From Seminavis robusta (lineage: Eukaryota > Bacillariophyta > Bacillariophyceae > Naviculales > Naviculaceae), in the NCBI GenBank assembly GCA_903772945.1, contig CAICTM010000208.1, positions 1-64,000 on the forward strand: 64,000 bases of DNA. The letters run 5' to 3'. The notes beneath the pieces were generated by a model. That model ran no database searches and was not told the origin of the DNA. It worked only from the letters and a program-made list of their open reading frames with translations. The position numbers and the translations under genes are program-made. Positions 1-10,454 of this stretch are shown here, piece after piece (the first letter of the stretch is position 1; each line of letters begins with the position of its first letter).

Positions 1-3000
1 CAATCTTACTGAGAGAAGGTCTGTATATTTTCTGCAGAAGAGCCAAGAGAAGTTGGGGCCCATTGTGTTTGCTCGAGGAACATATGATTCAATTCTTCCT
101 GGAGTGCATCAGTGCAAGAGTTCAAGACAGCCTTCCCGACCAGGCAAGGTTTGTTAGATCATACTTGCAAACAGGATGTTTCTGCAGATCCCCATGGCAT
201 CAATGAGTCTGACCCCATGACTGTGAGGTCCTGATGCCATTTTTCCATCATAGACTCTGAGACCTGTCCAGGAACAGTGAACATGTTGATTTTATTAATA
301 GTGTTAGTATTAAGGTCTCCAACAACAAGCTGGAAGACCCCTTCCATTCCATGCTCTGTTCATCATACTTTCAAGGCGATAAGAGAGGCTAGCACATGAG
401 ACCCAGAAGCATTGGACTCATCAGAGTGGAAAATAGTAGACTGTGGAATCCTTCAGTCCTTTTTTTGCATGCCAATTCGATAGGCTGGAGTGTGGTGTGT
501 TTCAGATGGTCGTCACCATGGAAACCCCTGAGGCATAGGGTGCTTTGAGGTTCCTTTCCCAGTCCATCTGAGCCAGATCCTGTCCAGGCTCCATGTGGTT
601 TATACCTCCAAGCCGAGGGGCTTCTGTAAGCTTGGTCTTCTCTTTTGGTTTCCCAATGTGCTGGAGGAGCTCCTGGAATTGAACTGCGGTCAATGGTGCT
701 GAGTCATGGTTGGAGGATCAGATGGTGGATGATTGTGATCAGATTCAAAGAAGGCTTGTCTGAAGCCTTGTGGACTGAACAAGGATGCTGGTGCTGGTGC
801 CGCTGTTGTTGAAGATGAAGATGCTGAGCAGAGGAAGCGTCGTCAAGGTCCATCAATAATAGATGATGGAATTGGAGGCAGTGAAAATCAACAAGGTCAA
901 CAGTGCGGCAATGGCAACAGAGCAATGGCAACAAAAGCGAAGGAGTGAACAAGAGCGCGGTGGCGGATGTAATCCAGTCAATCGATCAATCGAAGCTGGA
1001 GTTTATGAGCTTTCCAACAGTTCGGCGAATCGGTCGACGAGTTGTTATCCAAGCGAAACCGACATGCAATCCAGTTTCAAACGACCAACTGCAGCCAGCT
1101 ACTTTCCAACAGTTCGGGGAATCGGTAGACGAGTTGTTATCCAAGCGAAACCGACATGCAATCCAGTTCAAACGACCAACTGCAAGCCAGTCTCGTTCTT
1201 CGTTCGAACGAACGATTCCAGTCTAGGTACCCGATCGCCCGTGCTGTTATCTGCCGTCTTTTGTCGTTAAACTCGAAGGATTCGAAATACAACATGCAAG
1301 CCGGTTCAAACGACCAACTGCAAGCCAGTTTTCTTCTTCGTTCGAATGATCAACATCAAACATCAACATCAACACGGGCGATCGATCGCATCGTGTTGTT
1401 GTTGTTGTTGCGTACACTCGAGTTAATGAAAAAGTGAGGAGTTTGCGAAGATATAACGCAAGCATGATTCAGGCAATTCAAACTGATAATATAGCCATTC
1501 GAAGCATGACTCAAAGCCTGACACACAAAGCCGAGCCTTCCATATGCAGTCGGAGCGCATTTTTTGATCAATTTTGTTAACTCGATCATCGCGATCTTTT
1601 CTGTTAACTCGATCGCGACCTCTGTTATCGCGACCGATGAGATGATGCACGGCTTTGACGGTGATAGAGATAACAGTAGTAGCAGTAGCAGTAGTGGCTC
1701 CTGTGACCGAGATAATAGGATCCTCATTGAGATTACGATCGTCAATAGGATTAAGAAAGGTGGACTCCCATAGGAGTCATATATAAGGATCCTCATCGAT
1801 TTCGATTGACGACAGGATGGTCCACATTGAGATTACGATCGTCAATAGGAGTAAGAACAAGGGGATTGCTTTCGAGCGAATCCAAGGGAAGTGAGTTGCA
1901 ATAAAGGGAAGGACTACCGATGAAGAATGCAAGAGGAAACTCATCAGGAGCAATCTGCATCAAGGAGTAGCACATTCCATTGACAACCATAGGGGATAGA
2001 CATATAAGAAATAGAATGAGTAACATCTCATAACCTCGCATGCTACCATGCGACAATACCATTGTGCATTGATTAATCTAACGATCTAAGAGATGTAAAG
2101 TTTGTATTTCCAAATAAGTGAGCAGTTATTGATTATTTTCTAGAATAAGCCTGCTAATTGTAAAGCTGTAAAGCTGAATTGTAAGCTGTATCCCGTCGCA
2201 GAATGGGAAGCAACCAACAGCCACAGTCTTCGCAATTTTGTCGGTGATCCCTGACTGTACCGGTACCACTTCTTTTCTGCTGGTGGACGGGACAACTCCT
2301 GTGGGATGCTCTTAGCAGTGTCTCTATCAAAAGTGCCTCTGGATGGAGTAAGCACAGACTCCAATAGCGAACAACTGGACTCTCACTACTCAAACCGCCA
2401 AGTCCTTCTCTGGCACAAACTGGCTTGGATTTCGTGTTGAGGGGTGGGGAAGCCTATCAGCAAGCTGGGGAGTCCAAAAACTGGAAGCTCCGGGGCATTG
2501 GATCCATCCACAAATTGCACCTCTGTGGGAGTCACCTCACAGCCCAGAGAGATCCAAACCATTTGTTCAGTGCACTTGCTGACAATCTGGGATTCGCGTA
2601 AACGTCTGGGCTGGCACGATCTATGCTGCGAAAAACAATCTGGGTGATGAAGATTGCAACCAACGAACTTGGCACTAGAAGAGAGCAACAAAACGACTTT
2701 CTTTGGTCAAAAGCTGAAATCAGTTGTTCGGATCCAGCCTCCCCAATTTGAATGAGGTTCTTTCTGGGTTTCTGGGCAAGAGCAAGTATAAAAGTTTGAC
2801 CATGATGTCAGTGTTGCTTACAGTACCAAGACCCAGGAGCATTGCAGGGCACAAATAAGGAGCAATCTCGTAAAAAACGGGGAAGAATTTTAGCTCTTGA
2901 AACCAACAATGATAGTTACTGTGGAATTACTCTACTAGTAGTACAATGAACAATGACAACTGGTAGACGCCGCCAATGGATAAGCATTCGACCCCTCACA

Positions 3001-3547
3001 AATTCGCCGGTATCCAGGTGTTTTCAGAGCTTTTTAAAAGAGAAGTTACTCGTAGAAAGCCTTTTAGAGGAGTGCTCTGATAATAAAACAAAGCCCGCCG
3101 AAAGTGCCAGTATGATGACTCTGCTTAAATTTTCACTAGTATTGCCTTGTCCCACGTCCCACCGTCCCACCATGCTGCATCGCTGAATCCTTCATTTCTG
3201 CTGGTACCAGGAAAACACCCTCATGTCGGTAGCTGTGGTAAACTTGTTTGTGAAGTTATCGTTTAATCTATCATTCTCTTGAAAATTGATTTTACCGCAT
3301 CTACGTAGATCTAAAATCCTTTCTTCCAGCTTCGAGGTTCGTACACAGTGTACTCAGAGACTTTCGGTACAAGTACAAGGACAATAATGCAGAACTCAGA
3401 GCTCAGAGTAAATAATACTCGAGTACAGTTACACTCAGGTAGCTATTTCAACTGGTACTGTTGGCTGGAGGCTGTTCTACATACAGTAAATAGGGTGTCA
3501 AATTCTGTTTATGACACCGGTAATCGCCATTCGCCATAGCTTGAATC
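1..3547. other. gene-poor region
   Basis: No ORF here has the composition, domain content or splice context of a real gene. The ORFs between 863 and 1437 arise from a tandem repeat (separate entry). ORFs on the minus strand at 2140-2691 and 1356-2062 are short, overlap each other in different frames and match no family I know. Runs of GT-repeat-like and CAA/CAG-like sequence occur near 780-830 and 1370-1420. I see nothing else I can support. Confidence 0.5.
1011..1345. repeat. 92-bp tandem repeat, two copies plus a partial third
   Basis: The block starting TTTCCAACAGTTCGG at 1011 is repeated at 1103, a period of 92 bp, with the shared core ACGAGTTGTTATCCAAGCG and the shared tail CAAACGACCAACTGCA. 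A third, partial copy of the tail lies near 1300-1330. The copies differ at only a few positions, so the duplication is fairly recent. Overlapping plus-strand ORFs in this stretch are open because of the repeat and are not taken as genes. Confidence 0.85.
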
Positions 3548-3652
3548 TTGCCTTCGATAAGTACCCGCTCACCGGTCCCAAATCCATGCAACCGCCCTCT
3601 GCTCCGTCTCTCTGTTTCATCCATCATCTACACCCTGGTCACAATTTTGACA

Positions 3653-4183
3653 ATGATCAAATCAAATCATTGCAACGATCCGCTTCCCACAGCGCTTCTT
3701 CGCAGGCATGCCTCACAAGAAAACTATCTCAATAGAAGGCTTTCTCAAATGTCATCTCGCAAAATGTCAATCCTCAGCGCTAGCACAGGCACGGGGACCA
3801 CCAAAAAGGCGGTGAAACGGAAGATGGTGCAAGCACAGAGTCAGAAAATCTTCTTTTGGGAAATTGCGTCCGAGACAGCAAATGATGCAGTGCCCGAGGT
3901 CATCGCAACTGAGGAAAACCACGAAAGAGCTCCTATTCAAGAGCAACAATCCACATTTGCTCCACCATCAGCTGCGGCACCCGACGAAGAACTGGGCGAG
4001 TCCATCAGCAGTCGACACACAACAGCAAGCAGCTGCAGTACATTGACAAACTGTTCAGCCTACAGCAAGTACAGCGCTGTCGGCAACGGCAGCACGGAAT
4101 CAACAATAACCCGCTTTTCGCATGACAATCGGATAGATGAACTCATGACTTGGGAAGTTGCTCTCTCCATTGATGAACCATGA
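3653..4183 (+). CDS. hypothetical Ser/Thr-rich protein
   Basis: Function is not recognised. The ORF has an upstream in-frame ATG at 3548, but the ATG at 3653 is preferred because what follows looks more like a protein start; this gives about 176 residues. The product has a basic stretch near residues 30-60 with KKAVKRK, then an acidic and polar segment, and a Ser/Thr-rich run (about 120-150) with SSRHTTASSCSTLTNCSAYS. No signal peptide, membrane helix or known domain is visible. It looks like an intrinsically disordered protein with a possible nuclear-targeting basic patch, which is inference from composition only. No convincing splice sites were noticed. It could also be a chance ORF, since the region is otherwise non-coding. 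Confidence 0.4.
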   Translation: MIKSNHCNDPLPTALLRRHASQENYLNRRLSQMSSRKMSILSASTGTGTTKKAVKRKMVQAQSQKIFFWEIASETANDAVPEVIATEENHERAPIQEQQSTFAPPSAAAPDEELGESISSRHTTASSCSTLTNCSAYSKYSAVGNGSTESTITRFSHDNRIDELMTWEVALSIDEP

Positions 4184-5634
4184 GGTGCAGTCTGGGGCGA
4201 TGAATGAAGAACATTAGAAAGGTGCAACTATTGGGGGAGTTGGCCTGATAGGCTACTGGTACGATTTTGCCAAGCAACGCAAGGGCTGTATAGTGACGCT
4301 CACGTTACAGAATCCACTTGTCGACTAAACCAAATGCTAAGCAAACAAACTACTCTGGAAAATGCTGCAATCTTGTCGTATCAAACACCCTCGCTAGCTA
4401 GCTAGTGTGTCGCTACCGATAGGTCGTCCATCTCTGTGGGTGTAGATCCATGCATTGGCGAGTAAGCTTTGTCTGAAAACACCGCTCCACCGGTGGTCCC
4501 AGGCTCGAGGTGAAACAATCCAGCTAAGCTGCAATCGTAGCCCAATCATTCGAACCATTGGATGCTGCGGGGACCTTGTGGAGGGACGAAGCCAACCGTG
4601 ACCGCAATGAGCTCGAGGACTAGCTTCGCCAGCGTTGACTTCAAACACAGGCTTGAGGTGGACCTCCGGTACTCTAGGTGTAAACGTTCTTGAGAGATCA
4701 GAGTGCCCAATGATGCAGGCGAGACAGCAGCAAGTTCCGGGAGTCACAAAAAAGTCATGTCCTTACTGAGCACTGGACTTTTGAAAAAGGCCGAGCTTCG
4801 ACGCTCTCTTAGAGCGCCCCTGGGGCCAACGAAGACTGCCTCTAAGTCTACCTTGGCACATGGCCTCACAAACAAAAGGAGCAAAAAAATTAGATAGATT
4901 ACCTAACACATACGATGAAGTATTTCATGGTGGAGTATTGAGGAGACACGAGGCATCCACCAAGCCACAAGCCCAGTCTTGAGAAGACAAGAGGCAAACC
5001 ACAAACCCAGCCAGGACATTATGTTCAGGAGCCAAACACGAGAAGAACTCTGATTGCACCATCCTCCGATGCAGAATCCCATCAGTCACTTTGGAAGGGG
5101 GACAGCGTGCACAGCAAAATCAGGGTAGTTCCGGAGAGATTCTTCACTGATTGGCCTTGCTGCTGCTACCGGCAGAGCCATTTTGGCTGTCACAACAGGG
5201 GTCGAGTGGGGAGCAACAGCAGACACTGGAGAAGAGGCTGCACGAGGTGGTGCTCTTGGGGAGATGGTGACCAGAATCTCAAATGATGGGTTGGTGCAAA
5301 GATCATCTGCGTGGATCTTGACCACGAGCTCATGGGACACCTTGATGAGGTTGCTTTGAAATCAGGGTGCTGTTTGCGGGGCAGCATTATTGAACGTGGA
5401 ACTTTACCAAGACGCACACTAGTCTTCTTTACGGCACTCTGCAATAAGGTTAGGAAAATCCCTACTTGAGTTCTACGATAAGGTTAGGGAAATCCTTCGG
5501 CTTCGTTCAAGATCGAAAAAATCCTTCGGCCATGACAACAACCAACTCTCCAAGGACCGCACAACACAACACTCCGCTCTACTCCTCTGGCCACTCGCTT
5601 GTAACGAAACACTCAATCAATCAACACCAACACG
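4184..5634. other. intergenic, no supported gene
   Basis: Short ORFs at 4394-4747 (minus), 4703-4897 (plus) and 5086-5444 (minus) overlap one another or lack protein-like composition. A CTAGCTAG palindrome cluster sits at 4393-4405. Two near-identical stretches reading AAGGTTAGG(G/A)AAATCC lie near 5447 and 5480, just upstream of the proteasome gene. Confidence 0.5.
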
Positions 5635-6408
5635 ATGATGTCTGCTTCTCATAGTAGCATGGTAAATCCCATGTCGTCCAATCCGTACGGCCTCAAGGAA
5701 GGCGAAGTGTCTACGGGAACGACCATTTTGGCCATGCCGTTTGACGGCGGCGTCATGTTGGGCGCCGATACTCGCACATCCATGGGCTCGTACGCCACGT
5801 CTCGATCGACGGACAAGATTACCTTTTTGAGCGATCACATCTTTTGCTTGCGTTCCGGAAGTGCGGCCGATACACAGGCGATTAGTGACATTGTCAAGCA
5901 TTACCTCTCTCATTTGACGTGAGTTTTTTTAGTATTTGGAAGTGAGGTGACTGTATGGTTTGGTTTGTGTGTTTCTCATCCTATACGTATGTGTGAATTT
6001 TGCAGCATCGAAACAGGCCGCGAACCACTGGTCAAGACGGCCGCTCATTTGATGAAGAATATTGTGTACTCCAACAAGGATTCCCTGAGCGCCGGTGTCA
6101 TTATTGCGGGTTGGGATCCCGTCGAAGGAGGACAAGTCTTCAATGTCGTTCAAGGTGGTTCGTGTCTGAAGCAAAGCTTTGCATTGGGTGGCAGTGGTTC
6201 GCTCTTTATTTACGGTCTCATGGATTCCGAATTCAAAGAGGGCATGACCCAAGACGAAGCACGAGCACTCGTCAAGAAAGCCATTTCCCATGCCATGGCC
6301 CGTGATGGAAGTTCCGGTGGAATGGTCCGGACCATGACCGTCACGGCCGAAGGAAACAAACGGGATGTCACACCGGGAAATGAATTACCATTTGGACCTG
6401 TCTTTTAA
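5635..6408 (+). CDS. PSMB6: 20S proteasome subunit beta type-6 (beta-1)
   Basis: This is a catalytic beta subunit of the 20S proteasome, the caspase-like beta-1 ring member. There are two exons, 5635-5918 and 6006-6408, with an 87-nt GT-AG intron, giving 228 residues. A 28-residue propeptide ends in STG, and Thr29 becomes the N-terminal nucleophile after self-cleavage. Counting from that Thr as 1, Asp17 (GAD) and Lys33 (TDK), both required for catalysis, are in place. The segments [19 protein letters not shown] and DGSSGG are typical of beta-1 rather than beta-2 or beta-5. Length is normal for the family. Two adjacent ATGs (5635, 5638) could start translation; the first is used here. The neighbouring acyltransferase is convergent and functionally unrelated. 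Family assignment is very secure; the subunit assignment is strong. Confidence 0.95.
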
Positions 6409-7088
6409 ACAACATATGAATGAAGGCAAGGCAAGGCAACAATCAAATCAATTCATTGAGACTAGTAGAACTGAATGATTCTATCAACCAATCAATCTGC
6501 AAATGAAAACCTAGAGGAGATTCTATTCAAGAGAGTACCGTTTGTCTCGATAAGTTTCTTTATTGAAGTAGCTGTAGCTCCCTCTATGGTTGGTCTGTGT
6601 CTATCGAGACGGATTCAAAGAGGTGGCGGATGAACATGTCGTTTTTGTAAATGAAAAATAGATACTTCTTTACTCTAGCTAGCTGGTCTTCAGAAAGACT
6701 GCCTAGCTAGCTGTGATACTTCAGGACACTTGTAGCACGTAAGGCTTGCAGTAACCGAGCGCACTGGCGAAGGTCGTTGCAAACATATTCCTTTGCAGAT
6801 CATCTTTTGTTTTGGCTTTTCCTGGTCTCATAGCATACCGGTACCGGTACCTTATACAGTATCACTATTGCATACAGTAAACTCTATAAGAAGCATTAGC
6901 TACTTTAGCACTATTGACAATGGCTCCTACATGTACATGTACATGTACATCCAGCAGCGATTCTTTTTTTAACCCATTCGGTTCAGCCTTCACACACCGA
7001 ATGCATCTCTGCTTTCATGACTTCCACGGAGCCAACATTCACAATAACTCACCGACACACCCATTCCTCATGCAGTCACTCATTCCAT
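6409..7088. other. intergenic between convergent genes
   Basis: This stretch separates the 3' ends of the proteasome gene and the acyltransferase gene. It contains CTAGCTAG-type palindromes near 6676-6715, an ACCGGTACCGGTACC palindrome at about 6836-6852 and an ACATGT microsatellite at about 6930-6950. No gene is supported. Confidence 0.5.
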
Positions 7089-8654
7089 CTACTGGACTTG
7101 ATAGGCAATGTTCATGCGGGTAAGCTCTTGGAGGAACAGTCTGCCCTTGCCTCGGGGCAACGTGGTGCGAATTGTCACCTGTGTGGGGGTACGAGGAAAC
7201 ACCCAAAACATGTCCACACAACACATGCCGGGAGTGACTTGGAAATGATGGGGAGCAGCGTCCCCAAACGTCGTCATGGAGCCCAACCAATCCATGTGCA
7301 ACCAAGAATTGTAGGACGTCACATTGGTTTCGAGAATGTTTCGAGCAAACAACAAGGAGCTCATGGTCCTTCCTCCCGTCGTATGAAGATCACCGTTCCG
7401 TAAACTGGCATTGGCACGACGATAAATCTCCGTCATCTTGGAGGAGTCCACCAACGAGGCTCGCAGCTGGGAATGAAACTCTTGCAGACCACGAGATTGC
7501 CACTCTGGATGGAGTAGGTGCTCCAAGGGTAGTTGGATACTCGGCATTTCGCTAACGTTCCCCGGGTGGGTAAAGGTAGCATGCGGATTGGCCTGGCGAG
7601 TGCGAGGATCGACGACGCAGCGGCATTCAATGTTCTTGTAGTGGTGTGTCCCATCCAACTTTTTGGATACCCTAGTAAACGCTCGTAGCAGCAAGACGCC
7701 CAACATTTCGTAGGTCGATACCCATGGGAGGTCGCTACCACTAGCAGCTTGCATAAATTCCCCCTTGAGGCGCTGCAATTCGGATTTCTCCACTGTCAGA
7801 TTGATGGTTTTGGTCAACGTGGAGGCAATGACGAGCTTGGGCAGGGACCAGATCAGTTTGCTCGTTGTGAAGCGCTCCAGTGGCTCCGCATTCTCCTCTT
7901 GTGGCGGAAGCACGCGGTCAAGCTTCATGCTGGGCACCATCTGATGAGCCAATGCTTTGGCAGGATCGTTCACGCCGAATTGTTTGTAGTGGGCCGTCAG
8001 TGTCTCCAGAAAGGAGCCAACCGTGGTGGCATCCATGACCGCGTGACAGAACCCAAAGGAAACCACAGCGGAGTGGTTGCTTTCGACGTGGGTAACCTTG
8101 ATTTTCAACAGGGGTCCATAGTCCAGAAAGGGTTCATGAGGTGCTGGAAACGGGGCCCCAGTTGACGACGGGAACCAACGCGGATCATCTTTGCGGCTGT
8201 AGGGTCGAGTTGTGTGAGAAATTGCCAGATGAGCTCCCCCTTCCGACGGATTTACCCTCACGACCATTGGTGCTTGGTCAAGGTTTTCTGAGTTTCGTAT
8301 CAATCGACCAGCCAACAAGGGAAAATGATCGAGAGTCTGTTCCAACGCAATTTGAAACCGATAATCATCTATTGGTTGGTCATAAAAGAGGCCAAAGGCA
8401 ATTGGAGGGATGGAGGCTTGGAGACAGTCCATGGCTGTCAGGGCATAACGACTTTCCCCTTTCACATTTCGTGGGTGAACCAGAACAGTTGTAGTACTCG
8501 TTCTTGTGAACCTAACGCCGCTGTTCTTGATCAGCCAGACAAGAAAGCGACGAAACGCCTTGATCTTGGGGAGTACATAGCAGATGATTGCGAGTGGTAG
8601 CAGGATGGACGCCAACCAGGGGTGGCTTCGTGTCAAAGACGCTTCGAACATCAT
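7089..8654 (-). CDS. BAHD-like acyltransferase with N-terminal membrane anchor
   Basis: Predicted acyltransferase of the BAHD/transferase superfamily, which moves an acyl group from acyl-CoA to an alcohol or amine. It is a single exon of about 521 residues. The family's HxxxD catalytic motif is present as HAVMD (near 8040), inside a well-matched FGFCHAVMDATTVG context. A C-terminal LGSMTTFGDAAPHHF segment (near 7290) sits where plant members carry DFGWG, but the motif is degenerate. A hydrophobic helix (SILLPLAIICYVLP) at the N-terminus suggests membrane anchoring, which is unusual for soluble plant BAHDs. A further in-frame ATG at 8717 lies in A/C-rich, UTR-like sequence, so the ATG pair at 8651-8654 is preferred. 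The substrate cannot be read from the sequence. A condensation-domain-like or wax-ester-synthase-like relative is the main alternative. Confidence 0.75.
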   Translation of the reverse strand: MMFEASLTRSHPWLASILLPLAIICYVLPKIKAFRRFLVWLIKNSGVRFTRTSTTTVLVHPRNVKGESRYALTAMDCLQASIPPIAFGLFYDQPIDDYRFQIALEQTLDHFPLLAGRLIRNSENLDQAPMVVRVNPSEGGAHLAISHTTRPYSRKDDPRWFPSSTGAPFPAPHEPFLDYGPLLKIKVTHVESNHSAVVSFGFCHAVMDATTVGSFLETLTAHYKQFGVNDPAKALAHQMVPSMKLDRVLPPQEENAEPLERFTTSKLIWSLPKLVIASTLTKTINLTVEKSELQRLKGEFMQAASGSDLPWVSTYEMLGVLLLRAFTRVSKKLDGTHHYKNIECRCVVDPRTRQANPHATFTHPGNVSEMPSIQLPLEHLLHPEWQSRGLQEFHSQLRASLVDSSKMTEIYRRANASLRNGDLHTTGGRTMSSLLFARNILETNVTSYNSWLHMDWLGSMTTFGDAAPHHFQVTPGMCCVDMFWVFPRTPTQVTIRTTLPRGKGRLFLQELTRMNIAYQVQ

Positions 8655-10228
8655 TGCGGAGAGGACGCCACGTTTTGGTTTTGTCTTTGTCTCAACAAAA
8701 AACAATGCACAGTACATGTAGTTCTTACTAGCTAGCTAGCTACTGGCTGGTGACCCCCGGATGACTGGCTGATCCATCGTTGATGCCTACCGGTATACTG
8801 AATAACTTAAAGGTGCCCAACTGAAATGCTAGACCACAGTAGTTAGGCAAAGGGAAGTTGTTTGATTAACAGTCGAGCCAAAAAACTAAACTGATGAACA
8901 CGGCACGACAAACCTGCACTGACCTTCAGCCACCACTCAATCTGTACTCAGTTACTGTACTAGTACCTGCGTACGGTACGTACGGTACGTACCATACTTA
9001 CCGGTTCTGTCTGATAGATCAAAGATACCGGTATGATAGATCTATTGGCGCCAGCCAGTCCCAGAATCGAATCCGCAGGATTGGTGCAGCCAGCTATTGG
9101 GTCCCAGTATCAGAGGGCATAAATCCAAAAGATCCAGTGTATTTTAGCAAGGCAAGGCAGCAAAGGAATCGAATCAGAGAAACATAGTCGTTACAAGCCC
9201 CAAGTTTGCTTCGCTTGTGAATACAGGACCGTACCGCAGTTGACTAACTCGCACTTGAAGGAAGCCAAGCCATCAGAAAACCTAGCTAGTCGTAGACCAG
9301 CGAGCGAACCCACAAAATAGTAGCGGTAGAGAACGCAATGAAGTTAGAGCGGTCCATTCATGGCGATGGTCACCGTATGCTATGCCTTTCTTGCTTTCCA
9401 TGATTGCTTGTCAATTCCTAGTATAGACTGCAATATACTCATGATGAGCCCGGTGCGATGATCAGCAGCACAACTTTCAGGATTCGGGACGGTGTCAATA
9501 ATGCTCAAGCCCCCGATTGATTAGCTTGCTGTTACCGGTGGGTTCAATTTGTTCAAGCAATAGAACTTGTTGCAAACGCAACTAGCACGCTGTAGGCCTG
9601 GCATCTGGAATGGTTTCAAAAGATACGAGCGACCTGCTCAAACTCAAACTTGGCGGGTTGGTGTGGACTTCACGAATTCAAGTGGTTGCTACTGGCTAGA
9701 CTTGCTTCGGTTGTTCATCCCGAAAACTACAAGGCTCGACCAGCCTGACAAAACCCTGTTTCGCATTCAAGCCAACGGCCAATGCCCGTGTGCGGACAAG
9801 CTGCAATTTCTTGAGAGCGAGATCCATTTTTGTCCACGAAAGATTGAAGATTTAGTAGTGTACTCTCGGCTGGTGGTGGCTGACTACATGTAATTTGGCA
9901 AGATGGAACTGGCTGGCTGGTTGGAGTTACTAATACTTAGTCTTGTTCAAACCCCTTTGAGTAGTCTAGTTGGCTGGAGTACCACTCGTACGACCGTACT
10001 AGCTAGTAAGCGTCTTTGCGAGCGCCATGCCAAGAATCGAATCGAATCGAATGATTCGATTCAATCGAATCCATAAGAGAATCGAATCGAATCTGTTTCA
10101 GGAGTCACAGCCTGGATACCAGTACCGGTTTTACGGTACCAGGTACCGGTACCATCTGGTACCAGTACGAGGTATGGTCCGAGCGAACGCTGAAATGCAG
10201 CTCTTTTAAAAAGGCACCTGGTTCTCTC
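8655..10228. other. intergenic, no supported gene
   Basis: The short ORFs at 8894-9187 and 9567-9893 have no recognisable domain and poor composition. The stretch carries a long CTAGCTAG run (8728-8742), a GTACGGTACGTACGGTACGTAC repeat-like palindrome near 8975-8995 and a GAATCGAATCGAATC simple repeat near 10033-10095. It ends at the left target-site copy of the copia element. Confidence 0.5.
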
Positions 10229-10454
10229 TGTTAAAGTCCCAATACCACTGCGACATTGACCCTTATATCCACCAGAAGCACGTCCCACCAAGCCAACCAG
10301 CCTGACTGGCCGGCTCGCGGGACCGTCACATAGATGTAGATCCGGGAGATACCCAACGGTCATTTACCAATGACAACGGGGACAGCCACCAAAGCCAATA
10401 GCTCATAATTGTTTCTAACCTCCAGTTAAACCCTTAGAGCTATTGACTTCAATA
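10229..10454 (+). repeat. 5' LTR of the copia element
   Basis: The repeat begins TGTTAAAGTCCC and ends CTTCAATA, so the right terminus is not the canonical CA. It is preceded by the target copy CTCTC. About 98% identical to the 3' LTR. Confidence 0.93.

Noticed and set aside
863-1270. Overlapping plus-strand ORFs as a gene
   Set aside because: They owe their openness to the 92-bp tandem repeat, and two frames are open over the same bases.
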